Notes: generated by a model not told the origin, from the sequence alone. 64,000 nucleotides of DNA from Flavobacterium psychrophilum (GCA_945890865.1 CAMDDB010000003.1:124001-188000); one strand, 5' to 3'; counted from the first letter of the stretch, positions 28,446 through 37,875 are shown. Numbers and translations are program-made.

Positions 28446-29054
28446 TTATTTGATTTGGGTAAATACAAAATAGAGTTCGCTCGCAATTTGCAAACTGCGT
28501 TCGGCATATTTTTCGTTCATTACTTCGGTGCCATCAAAGGCTTTTGGATCATCATATTTTATTGGAAATCTTGCTTCCGCTCCAAATACCATCGGACAAC
28601 CTTCGTCGGCATTACTACACGTCATGATGGCTGCAAAATTACTTTTCGGATTAAAAGCATCGAAATATGTTTTCGAAAAACCAATAATCGGATGTTCGTT
28701 ATCATCAAATTTCACGGCATACACCGGATTTTGTTCTTGACTCAATTGCTGTATTTGAAAACCTTGATGGCTTAAGGTATCGGCTACTTTTGGAAATAGG
28801 GCTGTCGCTTCCGTTCCGCCAGAATAGCAATACACATTTTGAATTCCGAAATGAAATGCCATTGTTTGTGCCCAAATTTGCGACAAATGACTTCTTCTGG
28901 AATTGTGCGTACAAATGAAGTTCAATCTAATTTCCTCGTTTGCATTGACTTTATTTTGAATGTATTCCACTAAAGGGTATAACACTTCTTTGCGTTCATT
29001 TGGAACAGCAATTCCCTTTATGATTTCGATGGTTTTGGAAAGATTTTCTAACAT
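28446..29054 (-). CDS. arsC: Arsenate reductase, low-molecular-weight phosphatase type
   Basis: Reduces arsenate to arsenite for export by ACR3. The P-loop CTHNSRR starts at Cys48 and fits the CX5R motif of low-molecular-weight phosphatases, and the downstream pair in TCSNADEGCPMV fits the two cysteines that relay the disulfide to thioredoxin in the Bacillus/Staphylococcus type enzymes. At 202 residues it is longer than those (about 130-140) because of an N-terminal helical extension of about 40 residues, a form common in Bacteroidota. Confidence 0.88.
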   Translation of the reverse strand: MLENLSKTIEIIKGIAVPNERKEVLYPLVEYIQNKVNANEEIRLNFICTHNSRRSHLSQIWAQTMAFHFGIQNVYCYSGGTEATALFPKVADTLSHQGFQIQQLSQEQNPVYAVKFDDNEHPIIGFSKTYFDAFNPKSNFAAIMTCSNADEGCPMVFGAEARFPIKYDDPKAFDGTEVMNEKYAERSLQIASELYFVFTQIK

Positions 29055-29075
29055 ATTTAATGGAGTGAATAGTAA

Positions 29076-29552
29076 TTAACAACAACCTGAATCTGTTGTA
29101 CAACAAGACGTTTCTTTTGGTTTCCAACTTCCTACTTTAGGTTCCATTTTATCTGCTGGAATTCCACAATGATCTTGCGCCAAACAGGTAGTCTGTTTCG
29201 GAGTCAATTGAAAAATTCCGTTTTGGAACTCAATGCCAAACTTTCCAATGGTTTGTGCATCTTGGTATTCTACTTCCAATTCTAGATCCGCACTTTGAAA
29301 TAATTTTTCGGAAGCATGGATGATTTTATGTACTTTTTCAGCACTTAATCGGTGTTCGAGATCACCTGCAAACCATACTTGAAACGTAATTACCTTTTCT
29401 TCACGAACTACATTACCACAATCGATGAAATTTTTGGTAAGCAGACCCATTTCGGTAACATGAAAGTGAGGCGGTACAAACGTGCCATTAGGCAACTGAA
29501 TGGTAAATTCTTTGATTGAATCAATACTTAAGATAAATTGTGATAGTTTCAT
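29076..29552 (-). CDS. Ars-operon protein with cysteine-rich tail (DUF6428-like)
   Basis: A 158-residue cytoplasmic protein placed second in the arsenic operon, 33 bases after arsR. It ends in SCCTTDSGCC, two vicinal cysteine pairs that could bind arsenite or another soft metal, and a further cysteine pair lies in TCLAQDHCGIP. The N-terminal part has HFHVTEMG and is predicted as alpha+beta. I believe this is the DUF6428 family of Bacteroidota ars clusters. The function is unknown; a role in arsenite binding or handover to ACR3 is inference from the tail and context. Confidence 0.75.
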   Translation of the reverse strand: MKLSQFILSIDSIKEFTIQLPNGTFVPPHFHVTEMGLLTKNFIDCGNVVREEKVITFQVWFAGDLEHRLSAEKVHKIIHASEKLFQSADLELEVEYQDAQTIGKFGIEFQNGIFQLTPKQTTCLAQDHCGIPADKMEPKVGSWKPKETSCCTTDSGCC

Positions 29553-29585
29553 ATTTTTAAGGTAATTATAAAATTATAATATGTG

Positions 29586-29909
29586 TTAGCAACATTTGTT
29601 TTTTAGCTTATGGCGAATTATTCCAAAGTGATTTTCTATTTTATCAATCGTATCTGGATTTATGCAGTAGCAAATAGCCGTACCTTCGATAGTCCCTTTG
29701 ATAATATTCGCATTTTTCAATTCCTTTAAGTGTTGCGAAATGGTGGGTTGGGCCAACGGTAATTCGTTCACGATATCACCACAAATACACGAATCTACGG
29801 CAAGTAAATAATCTACAATAGCTATTCGTGCCGGATGTGACAAGGCTTTAAATAACGAAGCCAGTTCGTTTTGTGTTGCTGAAAAAGAATCTAATTTTGA
29901 AGCTCCCAT
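29586..29909 (-). CDS. arsR: ArsR-family arsenite-responsive repressor
   Basis: A 107-residue ArsR/SmtB winged-helix repressor; the recognition segment is PLAQPTISQHLKELKNANII. Candidate arsenite ligands are the CIC pair in DSCICGDIVNEL near residue 42, the CYC pair in TAICYCINPD, and the last residues NKCC. The classical ELCVCDL motif is absent, so the sensing site is of a variant type. It is the first gene of the operon arsR - DUF6428-like - arsC - acr3 and probably represses it through the palindrome just upstream. Confidence 0.92.
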   Translation of the reverse strand: MGASKLDSFSATQNELASLFKALSHPARIAIVDYLLAVDSCICGDIVNELPLAQPTISQHLKELKNANIIKGTIEGTAICYCINPDTIDKIENHFGIIRHKLKNKCC

Positions 29910-29924
29910 ACTCTAATTATTTAT

Positions 29925-29953
29925 ATATTGCAATATTACGATAAACAAATATA
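29925..29953 (-). promoter_or_regulatory. ars operon promoter with probable ArsR operator
   Basis: TATATTTG on the minus strand (29946-29953) is the -7 box. Perfect 12-base palindrome ATATTGCAATAT (29925-29936) lies between it and the arsR start, over the expected transcription start. A further half site TGCAATA occurs just upstream, at about 29957-29963. Confidence 0.6.
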
Positions 29954-29966
29954 CTATGCAATAAAA

Positions 29967-29990
29967 AAACCCGAAATTTCTTTCGGGTTT
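29967..29990 (-). terminator. Terminator after rpsA
   Basis: Perfect stem AAACCCGAAA / TTTCGGGTTT with a 4-base loop, followed on the minus strand by a T run; 24 bases past the rpsA stop codon. Confidence 0.88.
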
Positions 29991-30013
29991 TAAAATATGT
30001 AGAAATTAAGAGG

Positions 30014-31777
30014 TTATTTTCCTCCTTTTTCCATTTTAGCTTTTAATTCAGCAAGAATATCGTTGTTATCTCCTAAAGTAGAAGTTTGTGCAGGTGCTGA
30101 AGTAGTTTCAGTTACTGTTTTAGCGATTTTCTCTTCTTCTTCTCTAAAGATAGCTGTATGAGAAGCCACTACTCTTTTGAATTCTTTGTTGAATTCAATT
30201 ACTTTAAAGTCGGCAGTTTCTCCTTTTTTCAATTTTTTACCATCTTCTTTTTCTAAGTGACGTGTAGGAATAAATGCAACAATATCGTCACCAAATTCTA
30301 CAGTAGCCCCTTTGTCAACGATTTCAGCAATAGTTCCGTTGTGGATTGTTCCAACAGCGAATGCATCTTCGTATTTATCCCATGGATTAGCGGTAGTTTG
30401 TTTGTGACCTAATGATAATTTACGTCCTTCAACATCTAATTCTAATACCACAACGTCTAAGTTTTCACCAACGTTGATAAATTCTGATGGGTGTTTAATT
30501 TTCTTAGTCCAAGATAAATCAGAAATATAAACCAAACCGTCGATACCTTCTTCTAACTCTGCGAAAATTCCGAAATTAGTAAAGTTTCTAACGATTCCAG
30601 TGTGTTTAGAACCTACTGGGTACTTAGCCGTGATATCTGTCCATGGATCTTGTGTCATTTGTTTGATACCTAAAGACATTTTTCTTTCGTCTCTGTCTAA
30701 GGTTAAAACAACAGCATCTACTACATCTCCAATTTTCATAAAATCTTGCGCACTTCTTAAATGTGTAGACCAAGACATTTCTGAAACGTGGATTAATCCT
30801 TCTACGCCTTCAGCTACTTCAATGAACGCACCATAATCAGCTAAAACAACTACTTTTCCTTTGATTTTATCTCCTATTTTTAATTCAGTTCCTAAAGCAT
30901 CCCAAGGATGAGCATTCAATTGTTTTAAACCTAATTGAATTCTTGTTTTCTCATCATCAAAATCAAGAATTACTACGTTTAATTTTTGATCCAATTCAAG
31001 AACTTCGCTTGGGTGATTAATTCTTGACCAAGATAAGTCCGTAATATGAATCAATCCATCTACTCCACCTAAATCAATAAACACACCATAAGAAGTAATG
31101 TTTTTAACCACACCTTCTAATACTTGTCCTTTTTCTAATTGACCAATAATTTCTTTTTTCTGTACTTCAATATCCGCTTCAATAAGCGCTTTGTGCGAAA
31201 CTACTACGTTTTTGAATTCGTGGTTGATTTTTACCACTTTGAATTCCATAGTTTTATTCACATATTGATCGTAATCACGGATAGGTTTCACATCAATTTG
31301 TGATCCTGGTAAGAAAGCTTCGATTCCGAAAACATCTACAATCATACCTCCTTTAGTTCTACATTTAACGAAACCATTCACGATTTCTCCTGTTTCGTTA
31401 GCAGAAATAACTCTATCCCATGCTTTGATAGTTCTTGCTTTTCTGTGTGATAATACTAATTGTCCTGTTTTGTCTTCACGAACATCAATTAATACTTCTA
31501 CTTTGTCACCCACTTTTAAGTTTGGGTTGTAACGAAATTCGTTTAATGAAATTACACCTTCCGATTTAGCGTTGATATCAACGATAGCATCTCTATCTGT
31601 AATTCTAACTACAATTCCATCAACTACTTCTTCTTGATCGGTAGCGATAAAAGTTTTGGTAACTAATTCTTCGAATTCCTGTAAGTTTTTTTCATCTACT
31701 GGATCAATTCCTTCTTGAAAATTGTGCCAATTAAATGTTGCTAAAAACTCTTCTTGTGTTTTAATAATTTCAGACAT
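30014..31777 (-). CDS. rpsA: 30S ribosomal protein S1
   Basis: Binds mRNA on the small ribosomal subunit and helps start translation, which matters in Bacteroidota where Shine-Dalgarno sequences are weak. The 587-residue protein has six S1 (OB-fold) repeats; for example repeats start near EVVDGIVVRITDRDAIVD, GEIVNGFVKCRTKGGMIVD and GQVLEGVVKNITSYGVFID. A short acidic/alanine-rich tail follows. The ATG at 31777 (MSEIIKTQEEFL) is preferred to an upstream ATG at 31837. Codon use is that of a highly expressed gene. Single-gene unit. Confidence 0.96.
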   Translation of the reverse strand: MSEIIKTQEEFLATFNWHNFQEGIDPVDEKNLQEFEELVTKTFIATDQEEVVDGIVVRITDRDAIVDINAKSEGVISLNEFRYNPNLKVGDKVEVLIDVREDKTGQLVLSHRKARTIKAWDRVISANETGEIVNGFVKCRTKGGMIVDVFGIEAFLPGSQIDVKPIRDYDQYVNKTMEFKVVKINHEFKNVVVSHKALIEADIEVQKKEIIGQLEKGQVLEGVVKNITSYGVFIDLGGVDGLIHITDLSWSRINHPSEVLELDQKLNVVILDFDDEKTRIQLGLKQLNAHPWDALGTELKIGDKIKGKVVVLADYGAFIEVAEGVEGLIHVSEMSWSTHLRSAQDFMKIGDVVDAVVLTLDRDERKMSLGIKQMTQDPWTDITAKYPVGSKHTGIVRNFTNFGIFAELEEGIDGLVYISDLSWTKKIKHPSEFINVGENLDVVVLELDVEGRKLSLGHKQTTANPWDKYEDAFAVGTIHNGTIAEIVDKGATVEFGDDIVAFIPTRHLEKEDGKKLKKGETADFKVIEFNKEFKRVVASHTAIFREEEEKIAKTVTETTSAPAQTSTLGDNNDILAELKAKMEKGGK

Positions 31778-31895
31778 GCTGATTAAAAATTTGTATGCTG
31801 TGTTTCTTGAGTTTCTTAATCGGATAGAAAACGACAACAGTATTTTACATAATTGATTGTTACCTATTGGAAACTCTACTCCGCCAAAAGGTGCG

Positions 31896-31925
31896 CAAAG
31901 ATACTATTTTTTGTTTATTCACAAA
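31896..31925 (-). promoter_or_regulatory. Promoter of rpsA
   Basis: On the minus strand TTTG (31922-31925), an 18-base spacer, then TATCTTTG (31896-31903). It fits the Bacteroidota -33/-7 consensus and leaves a leader of about 110 bases before the rpsA start. Confidence 0.65.
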
Positions 31926-31987
31926 ATTTTATCCACTTCTTTTACGGTAAGATCCCAGTAAAATTTTTCTAACTAAGTAATTTTAAA

Positions 31988-31995
31988 TACATTTG
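31988..31995 (+). promoter_or_regulatory. Probable -7 box of the TlpA-like gene
   Basis: TACATTTG, 22 bases before the start codon; no clear -33 TTTG. Confidence 0.45.
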
Positions 31996-32017
31996 CACCG
32001 AATCAAATTAATCTAAA

Positions 32018-33157
32018 ATGAAAAAAATAACCTTATTAGTTGCCAGCACAGTAGTTTTATTTTCGTGCAACAACTTAAAAGACAATGAATTTTTAATCAA
32101 TGGAACCGCAGAAGGTGTCAAAAATGGTAAAAAAGTATTTGTAGAAATTCAGAGTGAAACCGGAATGATTGCAAAAGATACTGCGACAATCGAAAATGGA
32201 AAATTTGAATTAAAAGGAATCTCTGAAAACGTAGATTTAGGTTTTATTCGAATTGAAGATGAAAACATCAATTTACCTTTAATTTTAGAAGAAGGAAATA
32301 TTTCAGTGGTAATCAAAACGGATACTATTATTAATTCTTCAATTGGCGGAACAGAAAACAATGATAAGTTTCAGTCTTTTAATGATGCTTCAAAAGTAGT
32401 TGTTAATAAGAAAATGAAATTTGAAAAAGCAAATCTTGAACGCATTACAACGGCAAAAAAAGCAAATGATACAGCTACCGTAAATCAAATCATGAAAGAA
32501 TACGGTACGTTTCAAGAAGATTTGAATAAAGTGTCTAAAAACTTTATCAAAAACAACCCAAAGGCATACTTATCTGTTTTATTGTTAGAAAATTTCTTAA
32601 TGAGACAATATTTAACTGCAGAGGAAATTAAAGACTATTTTGCTAAAATTGATAAAAGCTTATTGAATACTAAAAGTGCTAAAAACATCAAAAAAGTACT
32701 AGACGCCATAAAAGATGATCCGGCTACTAAAGTAGAAGTGGGCAGTAAAGCTCCTGTATTTGCAGCAAACAACCCCGAAGGAAAGAAAATTTCCCTACAA
32801 GAAGCAATGGGCAAAGTAACCCTTATTGATTTTTGGGCTTCTTGGTGCGGGCCCTGCAGAGCTGAAAACCCAAATGTAGTGGCATTGTACAAAGAATTGC
32901 ATGCTAAAGGATTAAATATCATTGGTGTTTCTTTAGATAAAGACGCTGCAAAATGGAAAGAAGCTATTTCAAAAGACGGTTTAGTATGGCCCCAAATTTC
33001 AAATCTTAAATTTTGGGACGAACCGATTGCAAAACAATACAATGTGCAATCAATACCCGCAACTTTTATTTTAGATGCAACGGGAACTATTGTCGCTAAA
33101 GATTTAAAAGGTGCCGCTTTAAAAGCAAAAATAATCGAACTTTTAAATGCCAAATAA
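32018..33157 (+). CDS. TlpA-like thiol-disulfide lipoprotein with N-terminal DUF4369
   Basis: A 379-residue periplasmic redox protein. The signal peptide ends in a lipobox (VVLFSC, lipidated Cys17), so it is membrane anchored. Residues about 25-120 form a DUF4369-like beta domain (INGTAEGVKNGKKVFVEIQ), a helical segment follows, and the C-terminal thioredoxin-like domain (about 240-379) has WCGPC (Cys277, Cys280) and the cis-proline segment QSIPATFILD. It probably receives electrons from DsbD, which is also in this window, and reduces exported thiols. Its targets are unknown. Single-gene unit. Confidence 0.92.
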   Translation: MKKITLLVASTVVLFSCNNLKDNEFLINGTAEGVKNGKKVFVEIQSETGMIAKDTATIENGKFELKGISENVDLGFIRIEDENINLPLILEEGNISVVIKTDTIINSSIGGTENNDKFQSFNDASKVVVNKKMKFEKANLERITTAKKANDTATVNQIMKEYGTFQEDLNKVSKNFIKNNPKAYLSVLLLENFLMRQYLTAEEIKDYFAKIDKSLLNTKSAKNIKKVLDAIKDDPATKVEVGSKAPVFAANNPEGKKISLQEAMGKVTLIDFWASWCGPCRAENPNVVALYKELHAKGLNIIGVSLDKDAAKWKEAISKDGLVWPQISNLKFWDEPIAKQYNVQSIPATFILDATGTIVAKDLKGAALKAKIIELLNAK

Positions 33158-33180
33158 AACATTTAATATATAAAATGATA

Positions 33181-33206
33181 AAATCTCCTTCGGGAGATTT
33201 TTTTTG
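33181..33206 (+). terminator. Terminator after the TlpA-like gene
   Basis: Perfect stem AAATCTCC / GGAGATTT with a TTCG tetraloop and a run of eight or more T. Confidence 0.93.
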
Positions 33207-33259
33207 CTTTTACCACACCGATCATCAGCAAAAACTCAAAAAAAATAGACAATAATCTC

Positions 33260-33290
33260 TTTGTTTCTTCTAAAAACAATTTTATATTTG
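33260..33290 (+). promoter_or_regulatory. Promoter of tRNA-Tyr
   Basis: TTTG (33260-33263), a 19-base spacer and TATATTTG (33283-33290): a textbook Bacteroidota promoter with the same spacing as the tRNA-Ser promoter at 58355. Confidence 0.8.
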
Positions 33291-33320
33291 CGACCGTTTA
33301 GCCTGAAAAGCTAATGGATT

Positions 33321-33402
33321 GGGGAGATACTCAAGCGGCCAACGAGGGCGGACTGTAAATCCGCTGATTACATCTTCGCAGGTTCGAATCCTGCTCTCCC
33401 CA
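33321..33402 (+). tRNA. tRNA-Tyr (GTA anticodon)
   Basis: The 7-base acceptor stem GGGGAGA / TCTCCCC closes an 82-base cloverleaf with the long variable arm of class II tRNAs. The anticodon is GTA in the segment GACTGTAAATC and the T arm is GGTTCGAATCC. The 3' end after the discriminator A reads CAA, so CCA is added after transcription. Confidence 0.96.
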
Positions 33403-33493
33403 CAAGAGGATAGATCTTATTTTTCAAGGATTTTTCCTCTATTTTTTTCTACATGCTCTATACATTAACTATTCTATTAGAACTCAAATTTCC

Positions 33494-33501
33494 TATATTT
33501 G
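33494..33501 (+). promoter_or_regulatory. Probable -7 box of pepT
   Basis: TATATTTG, 16 bases before the pepT start codon; no -33 TTTG at the standard distance. Confidence 0.45.
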
Positions 33502-33517
33502 CATAAATTTTTAAAAC

Positions 33518-34756
33518 ATGCAACACATTATCGATCGCTTTATCAGCTATGTAACTATAGATACCGAATCAGATGCGAGTTCAAACACGATTCCAAGCAC
33601 CAAAAAACAATTGGACTTAGCCAACCTTTTGGTAAAAGAATTGAATGAAATAGGGATGACAGATGTAACCATCGATAAGAATGGATACGTAATGGCCACT
33701 TTGGAAAGCAATGTTAACCACTCGGTTCCCACTATTGGTTTTATTTCTCATTATGATACAACACCCGATTTTACTGGGGCAAATGTAAAACCTCAAATTG
33801 TAACCAATTACGATGGTGGCAATATCATCTTAAATAAAAAACAAAACATTATACTGTCACCAACGTATTTTAAAGATTTGTTGCAATACAAAGGGCAAAC
33901 ACTCATTACCACTGATGGTACTACCCTATTGGGCGCCGACGATAAAGCCGGGATAACCGAAATTGTATCGGCCATGGAATACCTAATTCAGCATCCCGAA
34001 ATCAAACACGGAAAAATTCGAGTGGGATTTACACCCGATGAAGAAATTGGACGTGGAGCGCATCACTTTGACGTGGATCAATTTGGTTGTGAATGGGCAT
34101 ATACCATGGATGGAAGTCAGATTGGCGAACTTGAATATGAAAACTTTAATGCCGCAGGCGCTAAAATTACGTTCAAAGGTAAAAGTTTGCATCCAGGCTA
34201 CGCCAAAGGAAAAATGATCAATTCGATGTTGTTGGCCAACCAATACATTTCAAAATTACCTAAAAACGAAATTCCAGAAAAAACCAGAGGATACGAAGGT
34301 TTTTATCATGTGGTAGGCATTACAGGAAGTATTGAAGAAACAGTGGTCGAACTGATTATTAGAGATCACAGTGCAAAAAAATTCAAAGACCGTAAAGAAT
34401 TTGTGCAGGATTTGGCCATCAAATTCAATAAAAAATGGAAAAAAAAATTTGGCGACGAAATTGTCATTGCCGAAGTGAAAGACCAATACTACAACATGAA
34501 AGAAAAAGTAAAACCAGTTTTTCATATTGTAGAAATCGCCGAAAAAGCGATGAAAGAATTGGGTATCAAACCGTTAATTAAACCCATTCGCGGAGGAACC
34601 GACGGTTGCCAATTGTCCTATAAAGGATTGCCGTGCCCCAACATCTTTGCCGGTGGGCATAACTTTCACGGAAAATATGAATACGTCCCCGTGGAAAGCA
34701 TGATGAAAGCCACTGAAGTCATCGTGAAAATCGCAGAACTTACCGCAAAAAAATAA
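33518..34756 (+). CDS. pepT: Peptidase T (tripeptide aminopeptidase)
   Basis: Cytoplasmic zinc aminopeptidase of the M20B family that removes the N-terminal residue from tripeptides. The 412-residue length is standard. Metal and catalytic motifs are all visible: SHYDTTPDF (His and Asp), [23 protein letters not shown] (catalytic Glu), YTMDG, and the C-terminal histidine in [16 protein letters not shown] peptidase gene for an exported M28 enzyme follows 30 bases downstream, probably in the same transcript. Confidence 0.96.
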   Translation: MQHIIDRFISYVTIDTESDASSNTIPSTKKQLDLANLLVKELNEIGMTDVTIDKNGYVMATLESNVNHSVPTIGFISHYDTTPDFTGANVKPQIVTNYDGGNIILNKKQNIILSPTYFKDLLQYKGQTLITTDGTTLLGADDKAGITEIVSAMEYLIQHPEIKHGKIRVGFTPDEEIGRGAHHFDVDQFGCEWAYTMDGSQIGELEYENFNAAGAKITFKGKSLHPGYAKGKMINSMLLANQYISKLPKNEIPEKTRGYEGFYHVVGITGSIEETVVELIIRDHSAKKFKDRKEFVQDLAIKFNKKWKKKFGDEIVIAEVKDQYYNMKEKVKPVFHIVEIAEKAMKELGIKPLIKPIRGGTDGCQLSYKGLPCPNIFAGGHNFHGKYEYVPVESMMKATEVIVKIAELTAKK

Positions 34757-34786
34757 TTCGTATAACTCCATAATTTCAAAAACAAT

Positions 34787-37021
34787 ATGTTTTTAACAAC
34801 CGTAAAAAAAAGTAGCGCTCTCCTATTGCTAATGGTTTCAATCGTTAGTTTTGGACAAGAAAAACATTTAAAAAACATCCAACAACTTACCTTTGGTGGT
34901 GACAATGCTGAGGCCTATTTCAGTCCGAAAGGCGACAAATTAACGCTTCAAGTAACCAACAAAGCTTTTGGTGTTTCGTGTGACCAAATTTTCATGTTGG
35001 ACTTACAAGCGAAAGAATTCAATGAAAAAAGCTTGCAGTTGGTTTCCACCGGAAAAGGAAGAACTACTTGTTCGTATTACATGCCCGATGGAAAACACAT
35101 CTTATATGCGTCCACTCATGCAGCCGATCACGCCTGCCCTGCGCCACCAAAACCAATTGAGGGTAAATATCTGTGGGCTATCTATCCCGAATTTGATATT
35201 TATATCGCCGACTTAAAAGGAAACATCACCAAACAGTTGACGAACAGTCCGGGTTATGATGCCGAAGCGGTAGTTTCTCCCGACGGTAAAAAAATTGCTT
35301 TTACCAGTATCCGAAGTGGCGATTTAGAATTGTATACCATGGATATCGACGGCAGCAATTTAAAACAAATTACTTCGGGCTTAGGCTATGATGGCGGTTG
35401 TTTTTTCTCGCACGATAGTAAAAAATTAGTATTCCGTTCGTCTCGACCAAAAACAGAGGAAGCCATTAAAGAATACAAAGATTTATTGGCGCAAAACTTG
35501 GTAGCGCCTTCCGAAATGGAAATTTATACGTATAACATAGACGGTTCCAATTTAAAGCAAATCACTAATTTAGGAAAAGCCAACTGGGCACCGTTCTTTC
35601 ATCCATCCGATCAAAAAATTATCTTTTCATCCAATCATCATTCAACAAGAGGCTATGATTTTCAGTTGTTCATGATTGATTTAAATGGTGAAAACTTAGA
35701 GCAAATTACCTATCAAAGTGAATTCAATGCGTTTCCAATGTTTTCACCTGACGGAAAAAAATTGGTCTTCTCAAGCAACAGAATGCAAAGCAAACCGAGA
35801 GAAACCAATGTATTCATTGCCGATTGGATCGAAGGCGATGCTGCCGAACTGGCGCAACCTAGCACTTTGAAAAGACACATCAGCTACTTGGCTTCAGACG
35901 AATTGCAAGGGCGTTTAACCGGTTCTTCGGGTGAAAAAAGAGCGGCCGATTATATTGCTAAAGAATTCAAAACTTTGGGATTAAAACCTTATGCCAACAA
36001 CAGCTATTTTCAAACGTTCAACTACAAAGTAAAATTAAACCCACACGCTACCGATGGCTCGGGTGATAAAGCCAACAACGGTACCAATGTCATAGCCTTT
36101 TTAGACAATAAAGCGGCGAAAACCATTGTCATTGGAGCACATTACGACCATTTGGGCTTGAACGAGCACAACCATTCGACCAAACCCAATTCGCAAGGCG
36201 AAATTCACAACGGAGCCGACGACAATGCTTCGGGTGTAGCCGGTGTATTAGAATTGGCACGCATGTATGCCCAAAACAAAACCAAAGAACCTGTAAACTA
36301 TATTTTTGCGCTATTCTCGGGAGAGGAAGACGGATTAATTGGTTCAAAACACATGGCCGAATCCTTAAAAACATACCACCCTAACGTGGTGACCATGATC
36401 AACATGGACATGATCGGTCGTTTAGACAAAGACAAAAGTTTAGTAGTAGGTGGTGTAGGTACAGCAGCCGATTTCACAGCGATTGTAAACAAAAACAAAC
36501 CGGCTGGGTTTAATGTAACCCTAGACAATACAGGGCAAGGACCATCAGATCATACGTCGTTTTATTTAAAAAACATCCCAGTGTTGTATTTCTTTACAGG
36601 AACGCACAACGACTACCACAAACCAAGTGACGACGAAGAAAAAATCAACTATTATGGCGTGCGCAATATTGTAGATTATGTATTTAGAGTGGCGAATGAA
36701 GTTGCGACTTTGGATACCTTAACGTTTACCAAAACCGCTATGAACTCTGAAAAAGTGGTACCCAAATACAAAGTTACTTTAGGTATCATGCCCGATTACA
36801 GTGACCAGGGAGACGGCTTGCACATTGATGGCGTAACCGATAATAGACCGGCTCATGCGGCTGGAATTTTAGCCGGAGACGTGTTGGTAAAAATAGGCGA
36901 TTGCGAGATCAAAGAAGTATACAGCTATATGGACTGCTTGGCAAAATTAACAGCAGGCGATGTCAAAGAAGTTAAAGTATTGAGAGAAGGCAAACCGATG
37001 ACCTTTACGGTGAAATTCTAG
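34787..37021 (+). CDS. Exported M28-family aminopeptidase with N-terminal PD40 propeller and C-terminal PDZ
   Basis: A 744-residue exported peptidase. The signal peptide covers about residues 1-22 (ending SFGQ). Residues about 35-340 hold TolB/PD40 beta-propeller repeats, for example AVVSPDGKKIAFTSIRSGD and MFSPDGKKLVFSSNR. The M28 zinc peptidase domain (about 365-630) has GAHYDHLGL, HNGADDNASGVAG, FSGEEDGLIGSKH, NMDMIGRL and GPSDHTSFY, which give the two-zinc ligand set and catalytic Glu. A PDZ domain ends the protein (ILAGDVLVKIGDCEI). It should degrade peptides in the periplasm or at the surface. It follows pepT. Confidence 0.92.
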   Translation: MFLTTVKKSSALLLLMVSIVSFGQEKHLKNIQQLTFGGDNAEAYFSPKGDKLTLQVTNKAFGVSCDQIFMLDLQAKEFNEKSLQLVSTGKGRTTCSYYMPDGKHILYASTHAADHACPAPPKPIEGKYLWAIYPEFDIYIADLKGNITKQLTNSPGYDAEAVVSPDGKKIAFTSIRSGDLELYTMDIDGSNLKQITSGLGYDGGCFFSHDSKKLVFRSSRPKTEEAIKEYKDLLAQNLVAPSEMEIYTYNIDGSNLKQITNLGKANWAPFFHPSDQKIIFSSNHHSTRGYDFQLFMIDLNGENLEQITYQSEFNAFPMFSPDGKKLVFSSNRMQSKPRETNVFIADWIEGDAAELAQPSTLKRHISYLASDELQGRLTGSSGEKRAADYIAKEFKTLGLKPYANNSYFQTFNYKVKLNPHATDGSGDKANNGTNVIAFLDNKAAKTIVIGAHYDHLGLNEHNHSTKPNSQGEIHNGADDNASGVAGVLELARMYAQNKTKEPVNYIFALFSGEEDGLIGSKHMAESLKTYHPNVVTMINMDMIGRLDKDKSLVVGGVGTAADFTAIVNKNKPAGFNVTLDNTGQGPSDHTSFYLKNIPVLYFFTGTHNDYHKPSDDEEKINYYGVRNIVDYVFRVANEVATLDTLTFTKTAMNSEKVVPKYKVTLGIMPDYSDQGDGLHIDGVTDNRPAHAAGILAGDVLVKIGDCEIKEVYSYMDCLAKLTAGDVKEVKVLREGKPMTFTVKF

Positions 37022-37075
37022 GTTTTAACGACACATAGTTACCTAATAGCCCAGATTTACAATCCGTGCAAAAAA

Positions 37076-37106
37076 AAAGCCGAACTCCAATTGAAGTTCG
37101 GCTTTA
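37076..37106. terminator. Bidirectional terminator between M28 peptidase and yajC
   Basis: AGCCGAACT pairs with AGTTCGGCT across an 8-base loop, with a run of A before and T after. Confidence 0.88.
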
Positions 37107-37124
37107 TTAGTTGTAAGCTATGAA

Positions 37125-37394
37125 TTATTTCGCAGCTAATTTTGCACTCAATTCAGAAGAAATCGCTGATTTTTCCATTTTGATTTTTCCGGCCATGGTT
37201 TCTACTACTACCGTATCGTCATTCATTTCGGCAATTTTACCATGAATCCCCGATTTGGTAATGATGCGATCCCCAGCTTTCAATCCGTTTTCAAACGCTT
37301 TTTCTTTTTTGGCTCTTTGCTGTTGTGGTCGTATTAATAAAAAGTAAAAAACCGCAATCATCAGTACCAATTGCATTATTAAAGTTGCATTCAT
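37125..37394 (-). CDS. yajC: Preprotein translocase subunit YajC
   Basis: Small accessory subunit of the SecDF-YajC complex in the inner membrane. The 89-residue protein has one N-terminal membrane helix (LIMQLVLMIAVFYFLLIRPQ) with the family hallmark FYFLLIRPQQQRAKKEK, then the conserved segment GDRIITKSGIHGKIAEM. It lies four bases after the DUF1573 gene, in the nusB - DUF1573 - yajC operon, a typical order in Flavobacteriia. Confidence 0.95.
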   Translation of the reverse strand: MNATLIMQLVLMIAVFYFLLIRPQQQRAKKEKAFENGLKAGDRIITKSGIHGKIAEMNDDTVVVETMAGKIKMEKSAISSELSAKLAAK

Positions 37395-37398
37395 AAGT

Positions 37399-37875
37399 TT
37401 ATTTTTTAGTGGTTAAAATCCCATCTTTTGGGGTTACATTTGCTTTAATTTCTAGGGTTTCCATACCGGTTTCTGTGTTGGTAACCAGCGTAACCGTTTT
37501 CATTTGTGCACCCGGTTTTCCATTGGAATCAAAAGAAACAAGTATAGGTGCTGAGGCACCCGGCTTAATGGGTCCGTTTGGTGGTTCTGGAACGGTACAT
37601 CCGCAACTTCCTTTTGCATCACTAATGATCAAATCTACTGTACCTTCATTAGTAACCATAAATGTTGTTTTTACTACATCGCCTTCGTTGATCACGCCAA
37701 AATTATGCACCAATTTGTCAAATTTAATTTTTGGAAATACGGTACGCAATGAATTTTGAATGGCTATTGCAGCTTCATCATCTGCCGTAATTTTATCGGC
37801 AGCACTTTCTTTTTTACACGAAGTAGTCATTAAAACTACTGAGAGGGCCAATAACCCCATTGATTTTTTAATCAT
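37399..37875 (-). CDS. DUF1573 lipoprotein
   Basis: A 158-residue exported lipoprotein; the signal peptide ends in a lipobox before Cys20 (MTTSCKKE). The C-terminal part (about 55-150) is an immunoglobulin-like DUF1573 domain with the conserved segments KLVHNFGVINEGDVV and ISDAKGSCGCTVPE. The function of DUF1573 proteins is not established. It lies 12 bases after nusB and 4 bases before yajC. Confidence 0.92.
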   Translation of the reverse strand: MIKKSMGLLALSVVLMTTSCKKESAADKITADDEAAIAIQNSLRTVFPKIKFDKLVHNFGVINEGDVVKTTFMVTNEGTVDLIISDAKGSCGCTVPEPPNGPIKPGASAPILVSFDSNGKPGAQMKTVTLVTNTETGMETLEIKANVTPKDGILTTKK

